In this document: piece by piece, positions 1 to 9,328 of the stretch
Numbering within the stretch: the first letter of the stretch is position 1
Layout: each line of letters opens with the position of its first letter
From: CAVPTL01 sp963708725
Lineage (GTDB): Bacteria > Actinomycetota > Thermoleophilia > Gaiellales > JAICJC01
Length of the DNA: 64,000 bases
Reading direction: 5' to 3'
Assembly: GCA_963708725.1 (NCBI GenBank)
Contig: CAVPTL010000008.1
Location: 744,001 to 808,000 of the forward strand
The notes under the pieces: model-generated
Database searches by the model: none
What the model was told of the DNA's origin: nothing
What the model saw: only the letters and a program-made list of their open reading frames with translations
Program-made: the position numbers and the translations under genes

Positions 1-258
1 CATATGTGACCGTCGACCCCAGGTACGTAACGCTCTGACCGATGAACAACAGGCGGAAATCCCGATGACGCCGGAGCGGCCCGATGTCAAGCGTTGCCGA
101 TCGAAGTTTGCCGCCGAACCCGCGCGGCGCTTGGGGCGGGTTGGGTCCGAGCCGATCGGGTTCGGGGAGACTCATCGAGCGAGCATACGGATCCGTCGAG
201 TGACCCGTCCCCCGTTTCGGGTACTTGCGGCCCGGCGCCAGCCACGTAAGCTCCAGGT
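1..258. other. Intergenic left edge, no gene recognised
   Basis: No convincing coding frame, RNA or repeat is visible in the first 258 bases. The short frames here are arginine-rich and look like random high-GC reading. The last 30 bases probably carry the promoter of the RTX-repeat gene, but no clear -35/-10 pair was found. Confidence 0.4.
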
Positions 259-1218
259 ATGCGCAGAGTAATCGCCGCAGCGGCACTGTTCGCGGCGTGC
301 GTAGCGGCGTCGCACCCCACGCCGGCTGAGAGCGCACCCGAGTGCAACTACAACAGTTCTTCTCGCACCGTTGAGATCGACCTCAGCGCCGGTGATCCTT
401 CAACGCGGATCGAGGTTGCCTCAGACGGTCGGCTCCGGGTCGGCGTTTCGAAGTGCGGTGCCGCCAGCGTCACCAACACCGACATCGTCAACGTGCTCGG
501 AACGGGCGGCCCGGACACGTTTGACATCTCGCTGCGCGACGGCCTCTTTACCGGCATCGTGTTTCGCGTAAACCTCGCCGGTGGTCGGGACCTGCTGCGC
601 GTGTTCGGAACCACCGGACCTGACCGGATCACCGTTGGCACCGCGGGCATCGATCTCGATCCGGCCACCCACCGTGGCCGTGACATCAAGCTCTCCAACG
701 TCGAATCGATCCTGATCAACGGTCTCGCTGGCAAGGATGTGCTGTCCGGCCAGGGCGGTGGGGTCGACGGCGGCCCGACTCATATCCCGCTGAACCTGAT
801 CGGCGCCGGCGGTAACGACCGTCTCACCGGCGGGGCGGGCAACGATGTCCTGTCGGGGAGCGACAACACCGACGTGCTGGACGGCAAGGGCGGGAACGAC
901 CTGCTGTTCGGAAACAAGGGCTCCGACACGATCCACGGCGGCACGGGGTTCGATGCGACCTTCTACCAGGGCCGATCGACGCCCGTGATCGTGACCGAGG
1001 ATGGTCGCGCCAACGACGGCAGCCCGTCGTCGGGCGAGCGCGACAACATTTATCCCGACGTCGAGAAGATCGTGGGCGGGAATGCCGGAGATCACCTCAC
1101 CGGTGGTCCCGGCCCCAACGTCCTGATCGGCGGCCCCGGCAACGACCATCTCGATGGCGGCGGCGGGCACAACCGTTGCAACGGCGGCCCGGGCATCGAC
1201 CACCTGGTTCACTGCTGA
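259..1218 (+). CDS. Secreted RTX-type calcium-binding repeat protein
   Basis: The 319-residue product starts with a short basic n-region and an Ala-rich hydrophobic stretch (about residues 1-26), a good Sec signal peptide. A central region without a recognised fold is followed by two blocks of glycine/aspartate nonapeptides of the GGxGxDxLx type: about residues 180-230 (for example GAGGNDRLTGGAGND) and about 273-319. Such repeats form calcium-bound parallel beta-rolls in exported proteins. No protease, lipase or other catalytic domain is visible, so this is a small structural or adhesive RTX protein, not a toxin. The C-terminal block contains two cysteines that could form a disulfide. It sits alone 32 bases upstream of the enoyl-CoA hydratase gene and is probably functionally unrelated to it. 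RTX class is clear; role is unknown. Confidence 0.8.
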   Translation: MRRVIAAAALFAACVAASHPTPAESAPECNYNSSSRTVEIDLSAGDPSTRIEVASDGRLRVGVSKCGAASVTNTDIVNVLGTGGPDTFDISLRDGLFTGIVFRVNLAGGRDLLRVFGTTGPDRITVGTAGIDLDPATHRGRDIKLSNVESILINGLAGKDVLSGQGGGVDGGPTHIPLNLIGAGGNDRLTGGAGNDVLSGSDNTDVLDGKGGNDLLFGNKGSDTIHGGTGFDATFYQGRSTPVIVTEDGRANDGSPSSGERDNIYPDVEKIVGGNAGDHLTGGPGPNVLIGGPGNDHLDGGGGHNRCNGGPGIDHLVHC

Positions 1219-1250
1219 CCGCCGGGCGCTGAGCCGGTACGATCGCCGGG

Positions 1251-2024
1251 ATGAACGCCCCGGTGCCACCGGCCGACGACTCTGCCGGCACGATCGAGAT
1301 CACGCGCACGGGCGCGATTGCGCTTGTTCGGATCAGCCGCGAGCGCAAACTGAACGCGCTCTCGTCACACATCGAGTCCGAGCTGAAACGAGCGCTTCTC
1401 ACCGACGAGGTCACCACCAGCCGGGTGGTGGTGATCACCGGCGTGGCGCGGGCGTTCTCGGCGGGCGCAGACCTCTCCGAACTGCCGAACCCGACGTCCG
1501 AGCAGATCATGGAGTACTACAGGCGCACCGGCGACATGCATGAACGGTTCGCCGACCTGCCTCAGCCGACGATCGCAGCGATCTCGGGCTGGTGCCTGGG
1601 TGGGGGCTTCGAGCTGGCGCTGGCGGCCGACCTGCGGGTGGCGCACAGCGACGCGACCTTCGGACTGCCCGAGGTCGAGATCGGCATCATCCCCAGCTCT
1701 GGGGGAACGCTGCGACTGGTGCGTGCCGTCGGGCCTGCGCGGGCCAAGGAGCTGATGCTGCTGCGCACCCGGCTGACCGCGGTCGAGGCGCTCGAGTTGG
1801 GGCTCGTGACCGAGGTCGTCGAAGGTGACGTGGTGGCCCGCGCACTCGAGATGGCCGAGCAGTTGGCACAGCTGCCGCCGCTGGCCGCCTCGATCGCCAA
1901 ACAGGCCTGCGACCGTCTACCCGAGGCGGGACGCGATGCTGGACTTCTGATCGAGCGGCTCGCCTACGCCGCATTGGCCAACACCGACGAGTCGCGGGCG
2001 AAGAGCGAGCGGTGGAGTAGCTAG
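1251..2024 (+). CDS. Enoyl-CoA hydratase/isomerase family protein
   Basis: A 257-residue crotonase-fold protein of normal length. The oxyanion-hole segment AFSAGADL lies near residue 67. The two glutamates used for water addition are present, in GGGFELA (about residue 119) and GLPEVEIG (about 142), so hydratase activity on trans-2-enoyl-CoA is likely. The ATG start is 32 bases after the RTX gene. The stop codon abuts the GTG of the next flavoenzyme gene, which implies co-transcription with an oxidation module acting on CoA-thioester or amine substrates. The physiological substrate cannot be told from sequence; isomerase or lyase members of the crotonase family are the alternative. Confidence 0.9.
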   Translation: MNAPVPPADDSAGTIEITRTGAIALVRISRERKLNALSSHIESELKRALLTDEVTTSRVVVITGVARAFSAGADLSELPNPTSEQIMEYYRRTGDMHERFADLPQPTIAAISGWCLGGGFELALAADLRVAHSDATFGLPEVEIGIIPSSGGTLRLVRAVGPARAKELMLLRTRLTAVEALELGLVTEVVEGDVVARALEMAEQLAQLPPLAASIAKQACDRLPEAGRDAGLLIERLAYAALANTDESRAKSERWSS

Positions 2025-4067
2025 GTGACCGCGCGCGACCCGCGTTTCGACGTGCTGTTCGAGCGGGTACAGATCGGCCCTGTGACGCTGCCCAATCGCT
2101 TTTACCAGGTCCCCCACTGCACCGGGTTCGGCGTCGAGAAGCCGATGACCCAGGCGGCGCATCGCCGGATCAAGGCCGAAGGCGGCTGGGGCGGAGTGTG
2201 TACCGAGTACGCGGCGGTGTCGCGCGACTCCGACGAGACGCCCTACGTTTCGGTGCGGATGTGGGACGAGGGCGACGCGGAGGCGCTGCGGCTGACAACC
2301 GCCGCGGTTCACGAGTACGGCGCCCTGGCGGGGATCGAGCTCTCCCACACCGGCGCACATGGCGAGAACTCCGAGTCGCGACTGCCGTCGATCGCACCCT
2401 CGCAAGTCGCTGGGGATTTCGCGTTGGGGGCGGTGCCCAAGGCGATGACGATCGCCGACATCCGCCGCGTCCAGGATGACTGGGTGCGGGCGGCGGAGCT
2501 GAGCCGCGATGCGGGCTTCGACATCGTCTACGTCTACGGTGGCCACACCTATCTGCCGGGGCAGTTCCTGTCGCCGTACTACAACCGCCGGGATGACGAG
2601 TACGGCGGCTCGCTTCGAAACCGGGCCCGGTTCTGGCTGGAGACGCTGGAGCGGGTTCGCGACGCGGTCGGCAACCGCTGCGCCGTCGCATGCCGAGTGG
2701 CGGTGTCGCGCGGTCAAGCCGAGGCCGGCATCGATCTCGACGAGGGGCTCGAGTTCGTGCGTATGGCCGACGACCTGGTCGACCTGTGGGATGTGAATAT
2801 CGGGTCAATCGCCGAGTGGTCACAGGACTCGGGGCCGTCGCGGTTCTTCGCCGAGGGCTGGCAGCTCGAGTACACCGGCCGGGTGCGCGAGGCGACCGAA
2901 AAGCCGATCGTGGGTGTCGGCCGCATCACCGATCCCTACCTGATGGAGCGGATCGTACGAAGCGGTGCGTGGGACTTGATTGGGTCGGCCCGGCCGTCGA
3001 TCGCCGATCCGTTTCTGCCGGTCAAGATCCGCGAGGGCCGGCTGGATGAGATCCGGGAATGCATCGGCTGCAACGTCTGTATCTCCAAGGCCGACACCCG
3101 TCGCCACCTGGGCTGCACTCAGAATCCCACTGCCGGCGAGGAGTACCGCCGGGGCTGGCACCCCGAGCGGGTCGATCCGGTCGCGGCGCCTGACCGTGAC
3201 GCCCTGGTAGTCGGGGCCGGCCCGGCGGGGATGGAGTGCGCGATCACCCTGGCAAAGCGGGGGCTGCGGCGCGTCCGCCTGGTCGATGCAGCCCAACTCA
3301 CCGGCGGACATCTGCGGTGGGTGACGCGTCTGCCCGGCCTGGGTGAGTGGGGACGGGTGGTGGCGTATCGCACCGTGCAGGCTCGCCGGCTGCCCAATCT
3401 CGAGATCGAGCTGGGGATTCGCATGACTGCCGATGATGTGCGTGCCGCCGGTGCCGACATCGTGGTGGTTGCGACCGGATCGCACTGGGCCACCGACGGA
3501 CTCAACTCCGCCACTCGCGGCCCGATTCCCGGCGCCGATGCGGCACTCGCCCACGTGCTGACTCCGGAGCAGATCGTGCTCGAGGGCAAGCGGCCGCCGG
3601 GTGGCCGCGTCGTGGTGTACGACGCCGACGGGTACTACGCGGCGCCCGCGGTCGCCGAGCTGCTGGCAGCCGAAGGATTCGCGGTCGAGTTCGTCACCTG
3701 TCACGACCAGGTGGCGCCGTTTGCCGCCGAGACGCTCGAGGATGCGCTCACGCGCGAGCAGCTCCACGCGGCCGGCGTGGCGCTTCGCAGAGCCACAACG
3801 GTCACCGCGATCGACGAGGCCGGAGTGGATGCCGAGGACGAGTTTGGCGAGCCGGTGCGGATCGCCGCCGACGCGACCGTGCTCGTGACTCAACGCGTCT
3901 CCGACGATGCGTTGTGGAACTCGCTGGAGGGGCTCCCCGACCTGTATCGGATCGGCGATTGCGTTGCGCCGAGGCTGATGGCCGAGGCGATCTTCGATGG
4001 CCATCGGTTGGCTCGCGAGCTCGAGAGCAGTGATCCCTCGGTGGCGTTGCCATATCTTCGTGAGCGT
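2025..4067 (+). CDS. Trimethylamine-dehydrogenase-like FMN/4Fe-4S/FAD oxidoreductase, frame runs into next gene
   Basis: The first about 345 residues are an old-yellow-enzyme TIM barrel (start FDVLFERVQIGPVTLPNRF). A 4Fe-4S motif follows, CIGCNVC with a further Cys 12 residues on (about residues 346-362). Next comes an FAD/NAD-type domain beginning at GAGPAGMECA (about 400) and ending GDCVAPRLMAEAIFDGHRLA. This is the architecture of trimethylamine/dimethylamine dehydrogenase and related N-demethylases, which pass electrons to ETF. Recognisable homology ends near the RER at 4067. The same frame has no stop until 5486, but beyond 4067 it reads as an arginine-rich shadow. The ETF-alpha domain follows in the +1 frame, so either an indel splits a fusion protein or the two genes overlap unusually. 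GTG start directly follows the hydratase stop. Confidence 0.8.
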
Positions 4068-4560
4068 CCCGGCGATCCGCTTCGGCTGGGGCCGAATCCG
4101 GGAGCGCATGCGCCTCGGTGGGGTGCCGCAGACGCCCCGGCGCCGCGAGGTCGAACTGGTGTCTGGCACGGCGGTGGAGATCGCCGCTCGGCTCGACCCG
4201 TTGCTGCGCGCCGCCGGAGGCGACGTCGTGATCGCCGCCGGCCGTGGCGCGGGTTCGGATCTCGAGCCGTACCGGCGGCTGGCCGATCGCTACGGCGGCC
4301 GGTTCGTGGTCACACGGCCGCAGGTCGAGGCGGGACGGGCCACGCGGATGGAGCTGGTGGGCGCGTCCTCCGAGACGGTCACCCCGGCTGTGTACCTCGG
4401 TTTGGGAGTCAGTGGGTCGATCGCGCACGTCCTGGGGATGGCCGACAGCGACCGCGTGATCGCGGTCAACCTCGACCCCGACGCGCCGATTTTCGAGCAC
4501 GCCGATCTCGGTGCGATCGCCGACGCCGCCGACGTGGCGCACGCGCTGGAGGCGGTGTGA
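4060..4560 (+). CDS. ETF alpha-subunit FAD-binding domain, stand-alone or fused to upstream TMADH-like enzyme
   Basis: This frame encodes only the C-terminal FAD-binding domain of electron-transfer flavoprotein alpha. The diagnostic stretch is GLGVSGSIAHVLGM, then AVNLDPDAPIFEHADLG, preceded by VIAAGRGAGSDL. A complete ETF-alpha is about 310 residues; here the N-terminal half is missing. A GTG at 4060 would give 166 residues but lies inside the upstream coding region. If one base were removed near 4065, the two frames would join as a TMADH-like/ETF-alpha fusion of about 845 residues. No ETF-beta gene is in the window. The TGA stop overlaps the GTG of the next flavoprotein gene, indicating coupling. 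Domain identity is certain; gene boundaries are not. Confidence 0.7.
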   Translation: MSVPAIRFGWGRIRERMRLGGVPQTPRRREVELVSGTAVEIAARLDPLLRAAGGDVVIAAGRGAGSDLEPYRRLADRYGGRFVVTRPQVEAGRATRMELVGASSETVTPAVYLGLGVSGSIAHVLGMADSDRVIAVNLDPDAPIFEHADLGAIADAADVAHALEAV

Positions 4561-5880
4561 GCGCGCCTGTTGTCGTCCTCGGCGGAGGCTCGACCGGTGA
4601 GGCGTTCGCCGGCGCCTTGCGTGGCTTCGAGCCAGAAACGCCGATCACGCTGGTTGAGCGCGAGCTGGTCGGCGGGGAGTGCTCGTACTTTGCGTGCATG
4701 CCCTCCAAGGCGCTGCTGCGGCCGCCCGAAGCGCTTGCGGCGGCCCGTTTGGTGCCGGGTGCAGCCGAGGCGATCACCGGCCGGCCGGACATCGACCGCA
4801 TCTTTTGGCACCGCGACCAGGTCACCGATTCCGGAGACGACAGCGCTCAGGTCAAGTGGCTCGAGGACAAGGACGTCACCCTGGTTCGCGGCAACGCCCG
4901 CGTGGTTCGGCCCGGAGTGATCGGGGTTGGCGATCAGGAGATCGCATACGAGCGGCTCATGATTGCGACGGGGTCGGTGCCGTTCATCCCGCCGATCGAC
5001 GGCCTCAGCGACGTGGACTATTGGACGAGTCGCGAGGCGACCTCCAGCCACACGGTGCCCGCCAGCCTGATCGTGGTCGGGTCGGGGCCGGTCGGGTGCG
5101 AGTTGGCGCAGTTCTTTCGTCGCGTTGGCAGCGACGTCACCATCGTCGCCGCAGCCGACCGGCTGATCGAGCGTGATCACCCCGACGCGTCGAAGCTCTT
5201 GACCGACGCGTTCGAACAGGAAGGCATATCGCTGCGGCTCGCCGCGTCGATCGAACGGGTTGAGCCGGGCGTTCGTGTGCACCTGAGGGGTGGCGAGACG
5301 CTCGAGGCCGAACGGTTGCTGGTCGCCGCCGGCCGGCGTGCGAACGTGCACGATTTCGGGTTCGAGCAGCTCGGCGCTGACGATCTCGAAGCGCGGAATC
5401 GAGGTCGACGATCGAATGCGCGCCGCCGACGGCGTGTGGGCTGCGGGCGACGTCACCGGGATCGCCATGTTCACCCACGTGGGTAAGTACCAGGCCCGTG
5501 CTGCCGCCGCGGATGCCGCCGGCCGGCCCGCGCACGTCGATTACACGGCCATCCCCGCGGTCACCTTCACCGATCCCCAGGTCGGGTCGGTGGGCGACAC
5601 GTCGGGCAAGGGCACGCTCTCGGGCGAGCGCACATCCGTCGCGCGGCTCTCGACCTACGAGCGGCCGAAGCGCCCGATGCTCCTGAAAGTGTTCGCCGAC
5701 CCCGAGCGACGTGTGTTGGTCGGAGCGGTCGCGGTCGGTCCGGAGGCTGGCGAGTGGCTGGGTCAGCTGACGCTCGCGATCCGCGCTCAGGTTCCGATCG
5801 ATGTGATCGCCGACACGATCCAGCCATATCCGACCTTCTCGGAGATGGTGCACTTCGCGGTCGACTCGATCAGCGAATAG
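4557..5880 (+). CDS. Pyridine nucleotide-disulfide oxidoreductase family flavoprotein, frameshifted
   Basis: The N-terminus VVVLGGGSTGEAFAGAL is an FAD-binding Rossmann motif. GGECSYFACMPSKALL matches the redox-active region of dihydrolipoamide dehydrogenase/mercuric reductase relatives, with the cysteines spaced C-x4-C. A second Rossmann motif is VVGSGPVGCELAQFF. Homology continues in frame to about ADDLEA (5393), then moves to the +1 frame as GIEVDDRMRAADGVWAAGDVTG and on through the dimerisation domain to the TAG at 5880. Reconstructed length is about 440 residues, normal for the family. Removing one base from GCGCGGAATC (5391-5400) restores the frame. The GTG start overlaps the ETF-alpha stop, so it probably recycles electrons for the preceding oxidase. 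Substrate unknown. Confidence 0.75.
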
Positions 5881-6718
5881 CGATCCGGAAGGCCGCGGTG
5901 TGTGACTCCCCCGGCGCGAGCGTGTGCAGACCGGCTCCGGTCTTGAGCGCGTTCGTCGGGGCCGTCATCGGCTCGAAGCAGATCAGCTGACCGCCCGGCG
6001 GCGTATAGATCTGGGCATAGCTGTAGCCCTCCAGGAATGTGACGGTGATGGAGTGACCGCCATCCGAGACGCCGAACGTGATGCCGTCTTCCACCGGTCC
6101 GAAGGCGTCGTCGAAGCTGCGGTCGTCCAGCGGGCCGCTTTCAATGTCGCTGGGATGGCTGGTGCCCGTGGGCAGCAGGCGCGCGTCGAGCTCGAGCTGC
6201 GGCATGGCCGGCACGGTGATATCCCATTCTGAGCGATCGGCGCCGGGCGGGCTGAGATATGGGTGGTACCCGAACGCAACCGGCACCTGCTCCGCCAGCG
6301 CGTGCAGCGTGGTTCGGATCGTCAGCCCCGCCTCGTCGACGTCAGCCTCGACCACCAGCCGGTGCGGGTGGGGGAAGACCTCGAGCGCTTGTGGTGAGCG
6401 TTCGGTCGAGTACTCGCCGACGATCCGATCGGCGCGCTGGTCGAGCAGCTCGAACGGCAGCGCGGTGGGGATCACGCCGTGAATCGGGATGCCGTTTGGG
6501 TCGCCATGCAGGAGCGAGGATGTCAGCGGCACATCCAGTCGGTTCGCCCACGGGTGAAGCAGCGGGATCCCAAACGTGGAGGCATGGTCGCGGTAGCCGT
6601 CGACTCCACCGCGCTGGGTGAGCAGCTGCTTGCCTCGATACGTCAAGGACGCTCCCACCATCGCAAGTCGCGGGACGAATGTCGCCTCGAGCTCGCCCGC
6701 GGCAATGGAGACGCTCAT
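5870..6718 (-). CDS. Aldose 1-epimerase family protein
   Basis: A 282-residue galactose-mutarotase-like beta-sandwich protein. Family signatures include the HPWANRL segment, GFGYHPYL-like AFGYHPYLSPPG with the catalytic His, and a C-terminal ICFEPMTAPTNAL containing the conserved Glu. The ATG at 6718 was chosen because it overlaps the TGA of the upstream decarboxylase gene (ATGA), and residues upstream of it in this frame look like shadow sequence. It ends 11 bases inside the convergent flavoprotein gene. The role is interconversion of sugar anomers or a related hexose derivative; pairing with a decarboxylase of amino-acid type is unusual and the shared pathway is unclear. Confidence 0.85.
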   Translation of the reverse strand: MSVSIAAGELEATFVPRLAMVGASLTYRGKQLLTQRGGVDGYRDHASTFGIPLLHPWANRLDVPLTSSLLHGDPNGIPIHGVIPTALPFELLDQRADRIVGEYSTERSPQALEVFPHPHRLVVEADVDEAGLTIRTTLHALAEQVPVAFGYHPYLSPPGADRSEWDITVPAMPQLELDARLLPTGTSHPSDIESGPLDDRSFDDAFGPVEDGITFGVSDGGHSITVTFLEGYSYAQIYTPPGGQLICFEPMTAPTNALKTGAGLHTLAPGESHTAAFRIAIR

Positions 6719-8076
6719 CGCAGCCGCTCCGGGATGAGGTCGCGGGCGAACACCTCGTCGACCGTCTCGGGCCGCTTGATCCACTCGGCCTCGGCGCCGT
6801 GGACGAGCACGGTTCCGGGGCGCGGCAGAGCGTTCCAGTTGTTGGCGCACGCGTCCTGGTAGGCGCCGGTGTCGAGAAACGCGATCACGTCGTTGACCTC
6901 CGCTCGTGGGAACTCGATCTGCTGGGCGAGCACGTCGAATCCGCAGGACTGGCCGACGATGTCGGTCGTACCAACCGTCGGCGCGTCGGCCCGCGACACC
7001 AGCACCGGCCGGAAATATGCGTGTTCGATCAGCAGGTCGGCGAGAAACATCTCGGTGGTGTCGGTCTCGACCCACGCCCATGGGATCGGCTCGAGTTGGC
7101 GCTTGAGCCCTCGCACCGTTGTGAGATGCAGGCCAGCGTCGGCGTGCAGCGAGCGGCCGGGCTCAACTTCGAGTGCGACCCCCTCCGGGTCGAGTCCACC
7201 CTTCGTGAGCTCGGTGGCGAGCGTGCCCGCGATCGCCGTGGCGTAGTCCGCGATGGGCGCGGCATCGGAGCCGGTGGGAGATGTCGGGTCGTGCGGCGCG
7301 GGGAATCCGCCGCCGACATCGATCTCCTGCGGACGCCAGCCGCCCCATGCGGCGCTCAAGCGGGTGATCACCTCGGCAAAGCTGGCCGCCATCCCGCGCC
7401 AGACCTCGGGGTCGGCACTGTGGCGGCCGAGATGGGCCATCACTCCGGTCAGCTCGACGTGTCGGGAAGCGATCGCGGCCGCACCCACCTCCCGCGCCTG
7501 CTCGGTGGGGATGCCTGGCTTGTAGCGGTGGGCTGCGAGCCGCACGTCGACCTCGGGAAAGAAGTCCGAGCGGGTGGACAGGCCGTCGTAGTCCGGGCGC
7601 AGCCGCAGGCGCACCCGCGCCCGCGTGCCGTGGCGGGCGGCCGCTGCCTCGACGGCGGTCAGCTCGGGCGCACTGTCCAGCGTGATCCGTGCCCCAACCT
7701 CGACCGCCCGATCGATCACCTCGGCGGTCTTGGTCGAACCGTTGACCGAGATCAGGCTGGGCGGGACTCCGGCGAGTAACGCCGCGTGCAGCTCGCCCGG
7801 CCCGAAGGTGTCACACCCCGCACCTGCGCGAGTCAGCGTGCGCCGCAGTGCGAGTGAAAGGTTGGCCTTGATCGAGGGCAGCACCCGCACCTCGCCGTGC
7901 GGCCACGCCGTCCGAAAGGCGGATCCGATCGACTCGAGGTTTCGCAGCAGCTGATCCTCGGAGATGACGTAGACAGGCGTCCCAAACCGTTCGGCGATAT
8001 CGACCAGATCGCACTGCTCCAGCCACAGATGTCCGCCGCGGATGCTCAGTCCAGCATCGATTGGTACCCCGGTCAC
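6715..8076 (-). CDS. PLP-dependent decarboxylase, diaminopimelate/ornithine decarboxylase fold type III
   Basis: About 453 residues. The PLP lysine is in SIKANL (about residue 68), followed by glycine-rich phosphate-binding HLGRHSAD and DVGGGF, and the substrate/PLP motif EVEPGRSLHADAG (about 306). The C-terminal active-site Cys region reads QSCGFDVLAQ instead of the usual CESGD of lysA, so substrate preference may differ from diaminopimelate. A GTG at 8076 is preferred; an upstream TTG at 8109 would collide with the start of the divergent transporter gene. It is translationally coupled to the aldose-epimerase gene. It could be diaminopimelate decarboxylase or a relative acting on another D-configured amino acid. 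Confidence 0.8.
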   Translation of the reverse strand: MTGVPIDAGLSIRGGHLWLEQCDLVDIAERFGTPVYVISEDQLLRNLESIGSAFRTAWPHGEVRVLPSIKANLSLALRRTLTRAGAGCDTFGPGELHAALLAGVPPSLISVNGSTKTAEVIDRAVEVGARITLDSAPELTAVEAAAARHGTRARVRLRLRPDYDGLSTRSDFFPEVDVRLAAHRYKPGIPTEQAREVGAAAIASRHVELTGVMAHLGRHSADPEVWRGMAASFAEVITRLSAAWGGWRPQEIDVGGGFPAPHDPTSPTGSDAAPIADYATAIAGTLATELTKGGLDPEGVALEVEPGRSLHADAGLHLTTVRGLKRQLEPIPWAWVETDTTEMFLADLLIEHAYFRPVLVSRADAPTVGTTDIVGQSCGFDVLAQQIEFPRAEVNDVIAFLDTGAYQDACANNWNALPRPGTVLVHGAEAEWIKRPETVDEVFARDLIPERLR

Positions 8077-8108
8077 CGACGCAGTGTACGCGTGTACGCT
8101 GACCGGCA

Positions 8109-9276
8109 ATGCGTCGCTCGGCTCTTGCCATTCTGGTACTCGTATTCGTGGAGGAGCTGACGTTGTTCGCGATCATCCCGATCGTGCCGTTGTACTCCTC
8201 TCAGCTCGGCCTCTCAAAGGTGCAGTCGGGTGCGGTGCTGTCGGCGGCGGCGTTCGCGGTCGTACTCAGCTCGATACCGGCGGGCATCCTTGCCGATCGC
8301 GATTGGCGCGCGGCGCGTAACGATCGCCGCCGGTTGCCTGACGGTGGTCGCTTGCGTGCTCCAGGCGTATGCCGGTTCATTCGAGACGATCCTGACCGCG
8401 CGGCTGTTGTTCGGGGTCAGCTCGGCGGTGGTGTGGTCGTCGGCGCTGTCGTGGCTGTCGGATGTGAGCACCGAGGACACCCGGGCGTCGGTGGTCGGTT
8501 TGACCGTGACGGCCGCGGGGGTGGGCAGCCTGGTCGGTCCGGCGTTCGCGGGTTACGTCGCCCAGCACTTCTCGATCGAGGCGGCGTTTCTGTCGATCGC
8601 GGTCGCAACCGCGGTGATCACGGGGGCGCTGTTTTTTGTCGGCGAGGGTGTACCTCACGCCATCGAGACGACCTCGCTGCGTCAGGTTGCGGGGATCGTG
8701 ACCGGGAGCCCGCTGATCGTGGGGGCACTGCTGATGATGTTCGTCGCGGGTTTCGTGGACGGCATCGTCAATCTGCTGGCGCCTCTCGAGTTGGCGGCCG
8801 ACGGTCTCTCGTCGGGTCCGGTCGGGCTGGTGTTCTCGATTGCCGCTGCGATCTTTATCGGTGTGAGTGGCGTCGTCTCGCGCGGCGGTTTGGCGGCGTC
8901 GCCGCGCGCGGCCGGGGCCGCGTGTCTGATCCAGGCGGTCACGATGGTGCCGGTGCTGTTCTCGCTCGCGACCGCGTCGGTGATCTTTGTGGTGCTCGCA
9001 CGCGGGCCGACCACAGCCGTCGTGTACACGGTCGCGATGCCCGTCGCCGTCATGGCGTCACGGCGGCACGGCATCGGCACGGCCACGGTCGCCGGGGTGG
9101 TTGGGGCGACCTGGGGCTTTGCCAGTGCGATCGGGCCGCCGATCGCGGGACTGATCGCCGACTCGGCGAGCGACCAGGCCGCCTATGCACTGGGCGCCGT
9201 GATGCTCGTTGGCGCAGGTGTGTGGCTGCTGCGCGGGGCGGTGCAGCCGACTCCCGCACCGGAGCCCCTTGGGTGA
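8109..9276 (+). CDS. MFS transporter, single-base frameshift near 8301
   Basis: The reading from ATG 8109 gives a membrane segment and the motif SSIPAGILADR, then loses homology. The next frame resumes with IGARRVTIAAGCLTVVACVL, exactly completing the MFS loop 2-3 motif (G-x-L-AD-R-x-GRR). Removing one base at about 8301 gives a protein of roughly 388 residues with 12 predicted helices. The stop codon TGA (9274-9276) lies inside a 31-bp palindromic repeat. Divergent from the decarboxylase gene, with starts only about 30 bases apart, so the promoters must overlap. Substrate is not predictable; drug/metabolite efflux or uptake are both possible. Confidence 0.75.
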
Positions 9277-9303
9277 ATAACGGTGCCTGGCACCGTTATT
9301 CAC
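9273..9303. repeat. 31-bp palindromic repeat, copy 1
   Basis: Perfect inverted repeat with arms GTGAATAACGGTGCC and its complement around a single central T. It supplies the TGA stop of the MFS gene and lies 25 bases before the acyl-CoA dehydrogenase start. It could act as a terminator or mRNA-stability hairpin. Further copies are at 11203, 25986, 46346 and 51447. Confidence 0.9.
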
Positions 9304-9328
9304 TCGCCTCGGCTAGCGTTCGCCGGCC

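Noticed and set aside
2820..4169. 449-residue frame antisense to the TMADH-like gene
   Set aside because: Shadow frame with no recognisable domain.
4068..4556. Continuation of the TMADH-like frame across the ETF-alpha domain, giving a 1153-residue product
   Set aside because: The stretch is arginine-rich nonsense while the +1 frame encodes a clear ETF-alpha domain; joining to the next flavoprotein gene in frame is coincidental.
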